From NCBI GenBank assembly GCA_024195265.1, contig JAJLRJ010000010.1, positions 25,963,676 to 26,027,675 on the forward strand: a stretch of 64,000 nt of DNA. Reading direction: 5' to 3'. Positions within the stretch are counted from its first letter, which is position 1. The number at the start of each line of letters is the position of its first letter. Both the position numbers and the translations under genes were made by a program. This document shows, piece by piece, positions 23,955 to 64,000 of the stretch. The notes under the pieces were generated by a model that saw nothing but the letters and a program-made list of their open reading frames with translations, did no database searches and was not told the DNA's origin. This DNA comes from Dendrophyllia cribrosa. Its lineage: Eukaryota > Cnidaria > Anthozoa > Scleractinia > Dendrophylliidae.

Positions 23955-26900
23955 GGGATTTTAGCGGATATCGTTTATCCTTCAAAGTCAATTTTCAAAC
24001 CATTTTTGCAAGAAAAAAACTACTATCACATATTTTCCTATGATCTCAATTTGTGATTTGTTTGTTTGAACAAGTTCGACACACTAAAATATTAATTCAG
24101 TCGTACAGTTTCTAAGAAAGAAAAACGTGGCGTTGACTCATAAGGTTGTAAATTGTTTTTTTAGTCTATAGGAAAATTTTCTGTAGTTTTGATGCTGGCG
24201 GATATTTTATTCAACATTCACTTACCTCAATTTGGACTAAAGATACATGACTGATTATAAAAGGACGATTTTTTCTACTTTGGTTCTGTTTATTATTATG
24301 GTCTGTATAACCCCTTGATTTGATTCAGGCCATTTATGTTTGTTTCTATAACAAATTTCAATTGACAAAAAGAAACGTGTTTAGAGTAAAACTTAGAACC
24401 AGACATTGGGTGTTATAAATGGGCTCTCTTAATTTAGTTTTTAAGTGGAGGAAAAGACGTTTTTCTGTTGGCATTCGATGTAGCACAGCATGAAACATTT
24501 TACTTTGATTTTGATAAACTGGACTTGTGCACAACAAGACCTCTAGGAAGAAAATGGAGCCAAGCAAATTGTCTATTGAATGTTCTAAATTATATGACCT
24601 GCTCCAAACTTAGAAAACTTTATTATTTTGAAAAATTGGACTCGTGCACAGTTTACTAATCTCTGCAAAGTAAATGGAGCCAAGAAATTGTTGTTGAATA
24701 CTAAAAATTATTTCGCTTGCTCCAAACTTAGCAAAAGGTTATTTTTGATGCTTAGTCTACGTACTTTCTGTGCTACAAAGGAAACTGGCCAACAGTTAGA
24801 GGTTTTGTTATTAAAAGCAACATGGCAAGCTGTGAAAAATCTAACTGAAATATCCAGTATCGAATGAAATCAGAAGTAAAAATTACTTATTAAATAAACA
24901 AATAATTTTCGTTATCGAAAACGTTTTATCTAGTGTAGAAACAATTTTCTCATTTTTTTAAATAGCTTGCCATGTTTCTTCTATTATCCTTTATGTATAC
25001 ACTGCCTCGTGCAAGAATTTTGAAAATTTAAGGCTGGTTTTCACCGATAATATTATCACACCTGTTCTTCTTATGCTGTCTTCGTAGGAATTGACACGGC
25101 ATAAGCATAGGCACAAGAAAAAAAACTTGGTTATTTTTCTTGTGATTATGTTTACTTCGCATTAATTCCTAATGAGGACAACATAAGAAGAACGAGTATG
25201 TTTCTTTTTCTTATATTTTTGCTTACACTTATGTCGCTCGTGAAAACCAGCGTTAAATTATGAGGTTCGTTACAATTTTTTGCACGAGATGTTGTATAGT
25301 TTTCAGCGGGTTTCAATTTTAAGTTGAACTCCTTTGAAAATTTTTTTTTCATAAAAGTTTATAAGAGGTAACCTTTAATTTTTTGCCGAAATTGTTACCA
25401 GGGGAAACGCTGTGCAAATTTTTCGCAATTTTCCCGCCAAAAGACTTAGTATTTATAGGAAGAAAAACATTGTCACACCTTTTAATTAATTAAATGATTT
25501 TTACTTAACTGTACAATATAAATAAGAAAGAGACAATAAATAGAATTATTAAACTGAAAGAACTCTTTTATTGTTGTTGACTACTAATTATTTATAAGTA
25601 GCTTTGAAAAATTCTAGATTTTCAAATAGATGTTAACCAGTAAGAATGATTTAAAAAAAAAAAGCGGCGCATGCGTATTTTGAGCGCCCGTATTTTTCCA
25701 AGTCTTTTGGCGGGAAAATTTTAGAAATTTGAACAGCGTTTACCATAAAAAAAAACATTGTACATGTTGAGTAAAATAGGCTTTTTAATAAGCAATTAAC
25801 AATGAAATAATCCCTGATTTTCAGAAATTGCTAAAGAATTGTACTGAATAGTTACAGATCGTTTTCTGAACTATAAATTGAGTATTTGTTTCTGTTCTTG
25901 GAAACCTTATCCACGGTACAAATTGCCTTATTACTGCTACAAACAACACGAGAATTTTTCGTGGATTTGGAAACATTGATTTTTAACCTTTCAAACAATC
26001 TTAATCGATCATAAATACCTACCATTTTGGCACTTTGCTCTATAAAAGCAGCATATGAAAGTTTGTTGTCAGTAAACTTTGTACCGTGTAAATTGCCTGA
26101 TACAGTGCAACACAGATATAACAAACGTCCTTGAACGCAAAATGCAGAAAGTCAATGGAAACTCGTGATCAGTATTGCTGATCGTTAATAACCAAAATTC
26201 CTAACAGAGAAAGCTGATAAACCGTCAAATGATGTGAGACGGAAACGAAACGACCCACCCCGATCAACATGAAAATATTTATTGCAAACTGACAAAGGGC
26301 CGTAATAACGGGGAGTTGTTTTAACTTTAAGTAATGATCCGCATAAGGAAAGTGCTGAACGGCAATGCACGATGGAATGTCAACTTTTTTATTGTTACGA
26401 CTAGTGATCTAATTTGAGACCCAATCGCTTAACATGCAATTTTTAAAAGATGTTGTATTTGGGGAACTTCCTCAAATAAGCAAAATTATTAGCTATTGTC
26501 TTCTGCTATTCTGATTGGTTAAGCACGAACATTTCCTAAAATTTATTTGACGCAAATGGATTTTCTTTATTTTTATACTGAAATATAATTATGAACCATC
26601 AGCCCCTCCTCAGTCTATTCTTGAAATCAAACATATTCTATGTGGGAAAGAGCCAATGCCGCAGAACAATGAAATTTACGTTAGTTCTTATGTGGAGCAT
26701 CACTTCATTAATGTCCTTGAAAACGGCCTAGTATTTACACTGAGAAATCTTGTTTGATATTTACGAAAAGTGAAAACTCGAAACAAAATTTAGTGCTAGT
26801 TCGCAATCTTAAAACTTTGGAGTGAAATTGATTATCCTCGCAGTAATTCAATGCCAGCTATTGAAAAAAAAATCAGGCTTAAACTTGATTTTAGTATTTT

Positions 26901-27682
26901 AGATACGAAGTTACGTAGAGAAGGCATCGTGCTAAATATGAATTGACTTTTGTTAGTAATCTATGCAATTTTAGCTCTGCCACTAAAAACTGCAAAGTTC
27001 TTGGGTAGCAAAAGCGCTAATGAGCCATACATTCTTTGTAAAAGTTAGAGTTTTCAAACAGCAAAGCACGCTTAAATTTCCAGGGAAAGCTAATTGTGTT
27101 ATACACTTTAAAAATTCGGAGTTGATCTCAATAAGAGAATGGCGCGCATATGCATAAAAAGGCAATAATTGTAAACAAAGATTTACCTGTCGATATTAAA
27201 CAGACAAGAAAAAACTGAATTGTTCACAGTTCATCATTTTTTTAAGAATGGGCTTTATTGTGATTATTCTTATCAATTTTCACTACTGACGAGTTCATTT
27301 AAAATCCTTGTTGAAAACTGACGTTAAAAGACAAAATTGGAACTGACAAAATGAACTACTATTTTCAATAATTTTACACTGCAAACTGACAAGAAAACTG
27401 AATCTCTTGGAAACAGACAGAAAACTTAAACGATTTGCTTTTTAATTTCAAAACCCTGCATATTGAAAACTCTCGACTAACAGAAAAATGGCCTTAATTA
27501 TTAATAACTGGGCAACGTTAAAAATAACTGAACTATTTTCTCTGATTTTTACTACGAACTTGTTAAAATTCTTGTTGAAAGTTACAAATAAGAGGGAAAA
27601 AGGGAAAAACCGAAACTAAAAAAACCGAAACTGACAAAACCCAAACTACAATTTCCAAAAATCAATCGATTCGTAGCCTTAT
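23955..27682 (+). repeat. Segmental duplication, unit B, 3.7-kb block
   Basis: Second copy of 13100-16841, about 10.85 kb downstream in the same orientation. Both copies end at the same sequence, ATCGATTCGTAGCC, followed in each by a different TTAA-type element. Confidence 0.93.
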
Positions 27683-28211
27683 AGTGTATATGACAGTGAT
27701 TTTTTTTTATTTGCTTGATCAAATCTACATGATATTCTGATAAGAAAATGGAAAAAAAATTATGATATCGATTTTCCTTCTCCGCGTTTTGGCCGTCTAA
27801 AAACGTGAAATTTCACTTCCGGTGTGTTACAAAACCGCGCAAGTAAAAAGACGTCAATACAAGAATGCCAGTGTCGCGATTTCTCAGTTCCTCCGTTTTT
27901 TTGGTGCGTGTTGCTGCAACCATAGACAACACACCAGTAATAGAACCATGTTTCTTCCACAGGGCGCATCAAAAAATGTGAGGAACTGAGAAACCTCGAC
28001 ACCGGCATTCCTGTATTGACGTCACAGCGGACTATTTCCAGTCTTTCTTCTTGCGCGGTTTTGTAACACGCCGGAAGTGAAATTTCACGTTTTTAGACGG
28101 CTACAACGCAGAGAAGAAAAATCGATATCGAAATTGTTTTTTCCATTTTCTTATCAGAACATCATGTAGATTCGATCAAGCAAATAAAAAAATCACTGTC
28201 ATATATACACT
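27683..28211. mobile_element. TTAA-type foldback element, ~240-bp arms
   Basis: AGTGTATATGACAGTGATTT at the left and AAATCACTGTCATATATACACT at the right; flanks TTAT and TTAA. Arms run through GGCCGTCTAAAAACGTGAAA and its complement. Confidence 0.88.
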
Positions 28212-28215
28212 TTAA

Positions 28216-29509
28216 CAGTAACATCATTCGGAAAGACCATACAATATATCTACTATTTCAGTTCAAGCTCTTTCTAAGCAATTAATATTTCAAAGCAATA
28301 AAATATCTCTTCGACTAACTGAAAATTGAAGCAAGTAAGTTACTAAGATCAGAGGAACTGAAAACCCAAAGCAGGCATAATTAAATAGAACAGGACGAAA
28401 AAAAATACATGTACAACATAACGCAATTGAAACTGAGCACAGAAAACATGCCCTTAAATTTTCACCAAAAATTCTTTTTGATTACTGTACTAAGTTGTAA
28501 TCCCTTACATGACATAAATCGGACAAAATGGCCGAGACATTTTTCCTAAGACACACAAAATGGCCCATGATATTCAATGACCTTCAATGATATCAGTCCT
28601 TATTGTAAACAGAAAAAGAAACCCTTCTATTCAATTTCCTCTGAGAAATCGTTTTGTAATCTAAACATAAACCTTCAGTGAAAACTGAAAAACCATGTTG
28701 AAATGCATGCCGTAAAGGCTTTTACTGAGATAAAATCCAGTCGTTTGCTAAAGAAAAATAGGTCCGCAACGCGTACATGTATCTACCCGAAGGTTATGCA
28801 TGCTTATATGCTTGGTTTATTCTAGGCAAATCTCAAGTATGACGCATTCTTTGGACGTTTTGTTTTAATGCTTGAGAGCAGTAATTGGCCTGATATTTCT
28901 ACTTGGAAAATGAGACTTATCTACTCCAGCAGTACTTATTCTTGATGAAAACCGTGAAACAATTTTGGCAATTGGCCTCGATTTTAACGTCCTTGCTGAC
29001 GACATACTCGGTGCCGACATTGTACGACGGTCAAATGTTATAACATTGAGACTTTATGATTCTACTTTAACATTAATCCTTGAAATTGAAGACGCCTAAC
29101 TGTTTCCTGGATATGTTCTAGTTTTTTTGTCTGTTAACGAGAAATATATGGATGAAACAATGCAGTTATTCGGTGTCGAGGTTTCATTCTCTTTGTGCTA
29201 TCATTTATCAGTTGGAACTGGAATTTGTTCGTCAAACCGCGCGGCGTAGTTTGTTATATCTGTGTTGCATTGTGTTTCGACTGAACTAAGAAGATTATGT
29301 TCGAATTTGGCAAGGTAATCTTCGAGCTGCGCTTAAATTAAAACTAGTTTCTCTACCTCTTTCCTCGTTTAAGTTGGTTGTCTTCCTTACGTCTTTGCTT
29401 GATTCTGACATTTATAGTTTCCTTGTATCCTGCATAGAAATAAAACCAAAATATATCAATAAATGCTATCAAGTTTTGAATATCAAAAAGCCAGGTAGAC
29501 AGGAAATTA
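28216..29509. other. No gene recognised
   Basis: A+T-rich; no conserved frame or repeat structure seen. Confidence 0.4.
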
Positions 29510-29605
29510 TGTTTTATTAACTGAGTTAATAACTAAGGTAAATTGGCCACTGTAAAAATATTTAAAAGCTGACGTTTCGACTGTGTAGATTATAGCGCAT
29601 TTATT
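29510..29605 (-). mobile_element. Penelope-like element end fragment, family A
   Basis: Minus strand reads CGAAACGTCAGCTTTTAAAT then ACAGTGGCCAATTTACCTTA, the same family as 8760-8820. Confidence 0.55.
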
Positions 29606-31770
29606 CGCTTGTCGCGGGTAGCCCTAAAATCGAAAGATAATTAGGAAAAAATGTTTTTCGCCATGTTTGTTTACCGTTGCCATGGAAACGCTGATTATCA
29701 TAAAAAGAGTATCGCTCAAAAAACTTTCATCCAAGCCTAGTATCTGGTATCAAATTCAGATTCATTGAGCTAAAGTAAGATTATGTATAAGCGCATTAAA
29801 AAATGGAAGTGTGCCCCCCCCAAAAAAATACTTGGAGCCGACCTTAACACTAACATTTACTGGGACAAAAGATATGGTCTTTTTTACCCGCTAAATTTTT
29901 CCAGACTACGATTAGTCTCTCTTATTTCTTCCAGGGATAGTCGCGAGGGCGAAACACCTGAGCCTACTCGTTAGAGGTGATTCTAGGCGGAGAGTTGTCT
30001 CTGGGAAGGTGCGCGAGTGAAACACGCGGATTAGTCACGACAGGCGACAAGCGATTTATTTCGCGCTCTCGCGTGTTTTGCTCGCTTGGCTATCGTCATG
30101 TTGCGGAAGAAGAAAAGTAAATAGAAAAGCGGTTATTATGATAGATACGTACCTTATGAATCGTGTGCGTGAAGACAGATCACCAGGTGAAAGACCATAT
30201 ATAAAGTCTCGGTTGTTCAGAACCCGCTATTCCTCAACCAAACTTGCGAGAACACCTAAATGAACGGCGCAAAGGGGAAATAATTGCAGGTATTAAAGCT
30301 AAAGCCACACAAAAATTGATTGAAAACTTAAAGTCAGTTTAGAAGTAAAATTAATATAATTAACAATCTACATTCTACTTTGCCATACTTTACAATAGCA
30401 ACAAATCAGATACTGTGTACCAGACCCAGAGTGATAAATCTGATAACATTGCCTGTATCGCGTAAGCTACTCTCTGTGTATCTCAAACTACACAACGGTT
30501 ATTTACTACACACCCGATTGTTTAATGTTGCTGAAATGTTAGTTGTAGACTAACTATTAAAGTAGCATCGTATAGTGTCCAGTGTAAATTGACCAGAATA
30601 AAATTGCTATACCGCGTCAGTCTGTGCGTATCTCAAACCACAAACCATATACAACGGTTATGCGCAGTAATGCGCAGTTGATTAACAGGCAATTGTTAAA
30701 TATGGTGGCTGAAATTACAGTTGCAGACCAACGAAGTAGAGTCTTAATAGCGTCTAGTGTAAACTGAACCATTAGACCGTTTAAGTCATTGCTTGAAAAC
30801 AACCCTCAATAAACGTTGCAAAGAAAACTATATAACATGATATAATATTTTTCTTACCCAAAGTACGTAGTGGTAGAAGACGTTATCGTCATTCATCCAC
30901 ATGTTGACAAAATAAATCTTCGCTGTAGAAAATGTTGTGGTCTGCATGCTGGGGCAGATGATTTTGTTCTTCATCTCGAACAACATTAAAGTTATTAAAT
31001 TTTCGTTTGCAATCTAGAATTATCTGTCAACATGAACATAAGTTATATAACTCATTCAGCCTCCGTCGCTTTCCTCGTGGTAAAGGTGCGAAGAAAAAAA
31101 TGAATTATGTTTTGTTAATTAATCTATGCATTTGCAATTCAAATAAGAATTTCTTTAAAAAAAATTTCCACAGTTCTACGTGGAAGCAATTACCCAGAAT
31201 AATCTGTTTCCATGTACAAAATATTTAAGCAAGAACGTGCACAGTTTTAGCAGGACTGATTGATAGTTCGTTGTTTTGTTCTCGGAAATAATATCCCGTC
31301 AAAATTGACCTTTATGATAAAGACTCACTAAACTAAACATGGTCTCACAAGACTAGCTTCAGTGTAGTTTTAAATAGCCAACTGTTTATATCTGTACGTA
31401 CGAATACAGCCGCATTTCCTCTCTCCCAGACTCCTTTTACTGCAGAGGGGAGAGGAAGAGAGCTGATAAACGTTTATGAATTGTCTCCGTGAAACACGAT
31501 GCTCCCCCGCCCCACCCACCCTGGGGTGGGGGACTTCAAAATTTGTAGATTGGTACCGCGCGGAGAATTTTCTTTTCAACACCTTCATTCACAATGAATT
31601 TTTTTTCTTGGGGTATGTGCTTGCATGGTACTTTTTTCCCTCTCAAACATTCTGCATGAAATTTTTGTGGTGTGTGGATGGATGACATGTATATCAAAAG
31701 TTACTGTTTGCAGCTGCACCACATATTATATAATTATTTATTATGAAAGGTGACTAAATAAGAAAGAGGA
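29606..31770. other. No gene; two diverged direct repeats
   Basis: 30458-30590 and 30612-30770 are related (TCTGTG.GTATCTCAAAC.ACA, ACAACGGTTAT, TAGTGTAAA.TGA). Nothing else recognised. Confidence 0.4.
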
Positions 31771-32154
31771 TAGGTGGTTTTCACGTTACGTCACGGCGGC
31801 CATGTTGGTGCACACCTACAAAAGAATTTTAAAGGGATAGAATCACGAGGTTCCACGGCGGCACTGTTCGCTATTCTTGCACCGGAATTTTGGACACATC
31901 ACTGTTAAAAGTGAGTTTTTCTTTCTTTTGGCTATCAAAACGGATTTTTTGATTCAACAAATACCTCCACTTCTCGACGGCCTTTTTGAATTTGCGGAAT
32001 CAAACTTGAAAAGTGGGCCGACGTTTTCAAGTTTCGACCTCGTGATACTATCCCTTTAATGAACTTCTTTTGTTATGTGCACCAACATGGCCACCATGGC
32101 CTTTGTCATTTAAGTCCCACAGGACTGAAGGTCACGTGAGTGAAAACCATCTAT
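31771..32154. mobile_element. Foldback element holding a TTAA-flanked MITE
   Basis: Outer arms TAGGTGGTTTTCACGTTACG / GGTCACGTGAGTGAAAACCA and GGCGGCCATGTTGGTGCACA / its complement. Between them, AGGGATAG-x-ATCACGAGGT at 31833 and its reverse complement ending 32055, each flanked by TTAA. Confidence 0.8.
31833..32055. mobile_element. TTAA-flanked (piggyBac-type) MITE
   Basis: 19-bp inverted ends AGGGATAG..ATCACGAGGT, TTAA duplicated on both sides, 223 bp, non-coding. Confidence 0.85.
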
Positions 32155-32449
32155 ATTTTTTGGAATAGATATTTTAAGTGTAATAGCAGTTGTTAGACTT
32201 TAATATATAAATGTGTTCTTTTGTGTTTCTCTGACTATTAGAGACTGACAATTTAAGTGATTGTTTCATAGTCTTTGCAAATCACAAGTTATCGACAGTT
32301 AAAATAAGTTTTATTAATAGAACTAGTAGTAATCATAGATTATAGTGCGTCTCCTTATCCCGTGGCACCTCGTCTTGACCTAGTACCTCAGTTTCAGCCA
32401 CTGTTTAAAAGGGCTATGTCGCGAGATATGTCACGCAGGCAAAAGCGTC

Positions 32450-32545
32450 GGGCCGACATCAAACAAATTCACGCTATCGCCGTGGGATCGGGCAAAATCC
32501 TGCCGTGCTGTGTACTCCGAAAGGTCTCAGATTTTTACGACATAT
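32450..32545 (+). repeat. Dispersed repeat fragment, also at 48222-48300
   Basis: CATCAAACAAATTCACGCTA, TCGCCGTGG.ATCGGGCAAAATCC and GT.CTCCGAAA.GT match 48222-48300 at roughly 80%. The open frame across it is not conserved between copies. Confidence 0.6.
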
Positions 32546-32784
32546 AAATAGTATATTTGGTTTAGGTTAGAGGTTTTGGATTGCTTGAAACGTGAACGAG
32601 ATATTTCCATTAAAGCCATGTCAATTGGCGGAAAAGTGGCGTTTAGGTTAACCCCCGCCTTAAGTAGGCATTGAAATATTGAGCCGCACTATTTCAAAAT
32701 CTGGAAAATATCCGAAACTAAATCAAGACAAATAGATTATTCACCAAGCTCCCCAGGATGATTCCTGATTTCCACGCGCTGGGA

Positions 32785-33512
32785 ATGCTGGATACTATTG
32801 TGACGTTTCAAGATGGCGCAGATTTGGTACCGACACATTCTGACTCCACTAAGACGAGACATTCAATGTGAAATGAGTTTATTGAGGATGAGCCAGTCAG
32901 TCATCTGACGGATGTATCCCGCTAACATATTCTTTACATTCTCCTGACCTTGTAAATTAGATTTTAATTTACATTAAATTACAGAAAATTGTGCCACGCC
33001 AGATACGAAAAACCACTAAAAACCACCCTTTAGAAGTGGCCAAAAATTGTGGAAACATATACCCCCCTATAAAAGTGCAGTGGCACTGGACCTCGGAGGC
33101 AGAGGTACAACTATAAATAAAAACTATAAATAAAACTGAGAAATAATAACATTTTCAAATACTTTGCTATAATACAGTATCAAACCTATTTGAAAGACTG
33201 AAGCTTAATCGACAAATAAAAAGAAAAAAAAGATAACGTTGCAGAAGACTGACCGACGTAGAATGATACATATCTCCCGCCAAAACCTTAAATAGTCCTG
33301 AACTGTCCCATGAGGACACGCGAACCTCTATGCCGTGCCGTCAGAATAATAATTTCTGCCTAATTCGTTCCTACGTCACTCAGTCGTCAGAAATTACATT
33401 TTTCTCGATTCGTTCCGCCTAGACGACGCGCTAAGCATGCTGGATACTATTGTGACGTTTCAAGATGGCGCAGATTTGGTACCGACACTTTTCTCGATTC
33501 GTTCCGCCTAGC
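32785..33512 (+). repeat. 55-bp direct repeat 650 bp apart
   Basis: ATGCTGGATACTATTGTGAC through CAGATTTGGTACCGACAC occurs at 32785 and 33436, identical. A second short repeat, TTTCTCGATTCGTTCCGCCT, flanks the second copy on both sides (33400 and 33488). Confidence 0.85.
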
Positions 33513-34433
33513 CGACAAGATTAGGAAGCGTCTCCTTCGTCGACGCAATAAAGAACTTTATCTTTGCAAAATATTAATAAAGTTTAATACGTTCCAACAG
33601 CTATTCTGGCATCCTTGATTTAGAGTGGACTTAAAACTTTGTTCTTCAAATAACAACACCAGCCGAGATCTTGAATTTGACGAAAAAATTGTACCAATAT
33701 TGGTAACCGCAGGTGCTATAAATGTAAAGAAAAAGCCATCTGAGGGAGACACATTATTGTGCTATGAATCCCTCTAACCCAAGTCCAGATGCTAAGATCT
33801 TTGAACAGTCTGCTGATAAAGTTCAACGTTTCAACCCTGGGAACATCTTACCAGAATTTTTTTTCCAGCCCACTGTACGTGCATGAATTTTTTTTGGGAC
33901 GAAGGCCTTGCGCAGGAATTTTTTTCTTACGCATATGCGCTTGCAGGATCCCCCCTCAGAAGTAAAATGGTCGGCCCCTTAGGGTGTTGAAATCTAAAAC
34001 AACCACCGTTAGGATTATCGCGGTACCATTTTGGGAATTAGGCCGAAAAACTATGACTGGAACTCTAGTTTGTCAGTCAACTGGGATCAGGTAACCCGAA
34101 GGGTATCAGGTACTGATAGCCCCAAGTTATTGAGCGATATGATCATGACCTTGGTAAATTCTCGTGTTTTCCCGTTACTCTTCGGTATAACTTCGTAATT
34201 CCCAAGAACCTACAGCTTCGTAGTAAGATAGGGTTATGTCGTGGGCAGTTTGCAACATGTAGCATATTTTGAGCTTGATGTTAATTATTTTAATACGCAG
34301 GGAAAGGGAAAAACAGAGCACGGGAAGGAGATATCTGGTACATTTCTAGCTTGACGTAATAGTTGCATTGTACCGGTCCTCGTTCGCTAGTAAAACCGAT
34401 TTGGTCGACTCAAAATCGACCTAGTACAGTGAA
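33513..34433. other. No gene recognised
   Basis: Short frames only. GTACC-containing GGGTATCAGGTACTGATAGC near 34100 is a small imperfect palindrome. Confidence 0.4.
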
Positions 34434-34600
34434 ACCTGTCTTAAGCGGACATCCTCAGGACCCTCGCTAGTGTCCGCTTAATAGAGGGGTCCGTTGAATG
34501 CAGGTTCGTTTTACAGCAAATATAGGAAGAAAATTTAGAGACCCAAGCAGCTGGTGTCCGCTTAATAGAGAATGTCCGCTTAGAAAAGGTTATATGGTTA
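34434..34600 (+). mobile_element. Fragment of a CAGT-ended (Tc1/pogo-like) MITE
   Basis: TACAGTGAAACCTGTCTTAA and two GTGTCCGCTTAATAGAG blocks; the same style of element occurs at 47458-47556 and 52871-55563. The opposite end is not visible. Confidence 0.55.
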
Positions 34601-34799
34601 ACGGGTCATTGTGCGCTGGCATTCTTGCTGGCGCCATTTGGTTCATCGCTACACCGTGCTGAAGAGTTGCAATAACAACAATAACAATAACAGTACACCC
34701 CCCCCCCCCCCACCCCCCACCCCCCACACCAACACACAAAGTCCCCGGGTCCTGGGCTCTCAGGATGCTGTCTTTTTCCAAAAGAGACACAAACAACGT

Positions 34800-35171
34800 C
34801 TTCTCATGGTGACATTATTTATTTAATAAATCTCCGGTATAACAAACTACTAATAACGTTTCAAAGCCTGTACGGAAGCCATAAAAATGTTTTACAAATG
34901 AAGACACTCCGTGACGGCTGCCTACTGTTAACAATGTTAAGGAAAAACATTTGAGATCACTTGCATTATTTTACAATAAAGAATCGCAACTTTCTAGCAA
35001 TAAACATTTCAGGTTACATTTCATTGCGATCCCATATGTCTCCTCTTACGCGGACATTCTTTCAGTTTGTCACACAGTCATTATAAAGGATTGCGTGACA
35101 AACAAAATATCCCGATGCACATGACGTCTCTTGTTTCATAAATGACTATTACTTTTTTCATCGCTTCTTTT
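34800..35171 (-). other. Probable U2SURP 3' UTR
   Basis: A+T-rich sequence after the stop. The first AATAAA on the minus strand lies at about 34818-34826 (AAATAAATAATG), a plausible polyadenylation signal about 350 nt after the stop. No transcript evidence. Confidence 0.4.
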
Positions 35172-63840
<28,669 letters not shown>

Positions 63841-64000
63841 CTGTCAAAATGGAAAAAAAAATAGAACAATATCCATAAATAAGGTTACTTTGTGCTTTAC
63901 TGTACTTGTAAAAATGAAACAAATATATTGAAAGACAAGCAGTGAAATATCATAGGAAAGTATGTATACCTTGTGTACTAATGACAAGCTATCATTTGAA

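Overview
The window is animal nuclear DNA, most likely from an anthozoan cnidarian such as a stony coral. The one clear host gene is an intron-rich metazoan splicing-factor gene. The rest is A+T-rich and packed with foldback (MITE-like) DNA elements, tRNA-derived SINEs and Penelope-like retroelements whose ends resemble hammerhead ribozymes, a mixture typical of cnidarians. The species call is inference.

Right half (about 35.1-63.9 kb, minus strand): U2SURP (SR140), the SURP/RRM/CID/RS protein of the 17S U2 snRNP. Nineteen coding exons can be placed. They join without a frame break into 849 visible residues plus the stop: end of the N-terminal region, RRM, SURP, CID, DG-x-P repeats, cwf21 region and an RS tail. 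The N-terminus lies beyond position 64000. Intron phases agree at every junction; one intron uses a GC donor, and exon V3 has a competing donor that would create a premature stop.

The introns of this gene hold most of the unusual structure: an element family whose internal 88-bp unit is present once, once, twice and about 18 times in four copies; an 8 x 97-bp expansion of a SINE body; a nest (intron > TAA-flanked element > LINE > Penelope unit) at 43.36-45.52 kb; a TTAA-flanked element carrying remnants of a DEDDh exonuclease, itself inside a TA-flanked element, at 52.87-55.56 kb; and an unrecognised gene remnant split by a TTAA element at 59.4-60.75 kb.

Left half (1-35 kb): no confident host gene. 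It contains a two-unit diverged segmental duplication (11.56-16.84 kb versus 19.43-27.68 kb, including a 3.7-kb block), each unit interrupted by different insertions. Unit A holds a 1.27-kb terminal-inverted-repeat element with a frameshifted RecQ-like helicase fragment. Unit B holds a string of long foldback elements and a decayed Penelope fragment. A possible tiny first coding exon of another gene lies at 93-122 on the minus strand.

All coordinates and splice sites were read by eye; family identities rest on recalled motif similarity and not on database searches.
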